From contig PXQM01000046.1 of assembly GCA_003021325.1 (NCBI GenBank), positions 1 to 6,179 on the forward strand: a stretch of DNA of 6,179 bases, given 5' to 3'. A model generated the notes under the pieces. It saw only the letters and a list, made by a program, of their open reading frames with translations, was not told the DNA's origin and did no database searches. Each line of letters opens with the position of its first letter. The stretch's first letter is position 1. Below, piece by piece: positions 5,414 to 6,179 of the stretch. This DNA is from Halobacteriales archaeon QH_10_70_21. GTDB taxonomy: Archaea > Halobacteriota > Halobacteria > Halobacteriales > Haloarculaceae. The position numbers and the translations under genes were made by a program.

Positions 5414-6179
5414 TCAACTCGCCGCCCGTTCGATCTCCCCCTTGACCAGCGCCGCCTCGAAGTCGTGGTCCGGACGCAGGTTCACGAAGTCGAGGAACTC
5501 CCGGGCCGCCAGCAGTTCCTCGGTCGAGTAGTGCTCGAGCGCCGCGTCGACGGCCGCCCGGGCGTCGACGTGCGGCGAGAGCGACGCCAGCGCGCACGCC
5601 AGGTCGTAGGCCCGCGCGTCCTCGATGGCCTGCACGCGGGTCGCGTCGATGAAGTACAGCGACAGCTCGCCGTCCCCGTCCGGCGCCACGAGGACGTTCT
5701 CGGCCCGGAGGTCGCCGTGGGCCAGCTGGGCCTCGTGCATCCGCGAGAGCGAGTCGAACAGCACGGGCGCGAGCGCCGCGATCTCCGCCTCGGGGAGCTC
5801 GTCCAGCGTCCGGAACTCCGGGAGGTACTCGAGGACGAGCACACCCAGGCCGTCGTGCTCGAAGGCCTCCTTCGGTTCCGGGGCGTTGACGCCGAGTTCG
5901 TGCATCGCACGGGTCGACGTCAGCTCGTGTTGGGCCATCTCGACCGGCGTCGAGAAGTGCTCGAAGAACCCCTCCGTGCCGGAGGAGAAGGCACCGATGT
6001 TGCGACCCCTCGTCAGGACGCCGTGGACCAGCGAGTGCTGGTCGGCGATGACCTTCACGAACCACCGCTCGTTGACCACGAGCGGCACCGACAGCCAGTT
6101 GTCCGCCTCGAGGCGCTCGTACTCCGCCGACGGTTCCCCGTATCGGTCCGCGACCTCGTCGGCGGAGAACGAGCGCCTC
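5414..6179 (-). CDS. RIO/Bud32-like kinase (5' end outside window)
   Basis: The frame is open from the right edge of the window to the stop at 5414; about 254 residues are visible and the N-terminus is missing. The sequence before the GTG at 6088 still looks native (AEYERLEADNWLSVPLVV), so that GTG is an internal valine. Kinase-fold features in order are WFVKVI with the ATP-binding Lys, ELTSTRAMHELG (helix C-like glutamate region), the hinge LVLEYLPEFRTL, the catalytic loop HGDLRAENVLV (Asp base and Asn metal ligand), FIDAT in place of DFG, and a helical C-terminal part AYDLACALASLSP. The compact catalytic loop and Asp-Ala-Thr metal site resemble RIO1 and Bud32 or lipopolysaccharide-core kinases rather than classical Ser/Thr kinases. 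It probably phosphorylates a protein or small molecule, or acts as an ATPase; the target is not known. Haloarchaeal homologs are generally called RIO1-family. It converges with the Nudix gene across 32 GC-rich nt. Confidence 0.75.
   Translation of the reverse strand, partial: RRSFSADEVADRYGEPSAEYERLEADNWLSVPLVVNERWFVKVIADQHSLVHGVLTRGRNIGAFSSGTEGFFEHFSTPVEMAQHELTSTRAMHELGVNAPEPKEAFEHDGLGVLVLEYLPEFRTLDELPEAEIAALAPVLFDSLSRMHEAQLAHGDLRAENVLVAPDGDGELSLYFIDATRVQAIEDARAYDLACALASLSPHVDARAAVDAALEHYSTEELLAAREFLDFVNLRPDHDFEAALVKGEIERAAS

Noticed and set aside
4839..6065. 408-codon minus-strand frame over the Nudix gene and kinase
   Set aside because: It is out of frame with the kinase and antisense to the Nudix gene, Arg-rich, and without conserved motifs.
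6086..6088. GTG at 6088 as the start of the kinase gene
   Set aside because: The frame remains open and protein-like to the window edge (30 more residues including ADNWLSV), so the real start is outside the window.

Overview
The window looks like a chromosomal segment of a halophilic archaeon (class Halobacteria). GC content is very high, the encoded proteins are rich in Asp and Glu, and several gene starts have an A/T-rich TATA-like patch about 26-30 nt before an ATG with no Shine-Dalgarno. That is the leaderless architecture usual in haloarchaea. The families present (CbiZ, DUF4013, a second S10-like protein, a RIO-like kinase with an HGDLRAEN loop, a Tat lipoprotein) fit this. Genus cannot be fixed from what is visible.

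Layout. Positions 1-858 (+) hold the 3' part of a CobD-type PLP enzyme (threonine-phosphate decarboxylase family), followed with an 8-nt overlap by a CbiZ-type adenosylcobinamide amidohydrolase starting at 851. These form a cobalamin late-synthesis and salvage pair. The CbiZ reading breaks off near 1411. From 1410, one frame over, the sequence becomes the C-terminal ~99 residues of a LabA/NYN-type PIN-like protein that stops at 1709. Two unrelated gene ends are therefore welded together, with the C-terminus of CbiZ and the N-terminus of the NYN protein both missing. This is either a real deletion or an assembly join, and it is the most notable feature of the window.

Positions 2418-1711 (-) encode a DUF4013 multi-pass membrane protein with a clear TATA box. 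Positions 3851-2577 (-) encode an M20-family amidohydrolase resembling AbgA (p-aminobenzoyl-glutamate hydrolase subunit A). Positions 3986-4477 (+) encode a small Tat-exported lipoprotein whose stop codon shares a CTAG with the convergent gene at 4803-4474 (-), an S10 (uS10) ribosomal-protein paralog. Divergent from that is a Nudix hydrolase of the diadenosine-tetraphosphatase type (4956-5381, +). The window ends inside a RIO/Bud32-like small-molecule or protein kinase (>6179-5414, -).

Apart from the two-gene cobalamin operon, the genes look like individually transcribed housekeeping or accessory genes. The three convergent junctions are extremely tight (1 nt, 4-nt overlap, 32 nt). No insertion sequences, CRISPR arrays, tRNAs, rRNAs or attachment sites were seen, and there is no gene-free stretch longer than 160 nt. 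I found no new multi-gene system; the cbiZ/NYN junction is what deserves checking.
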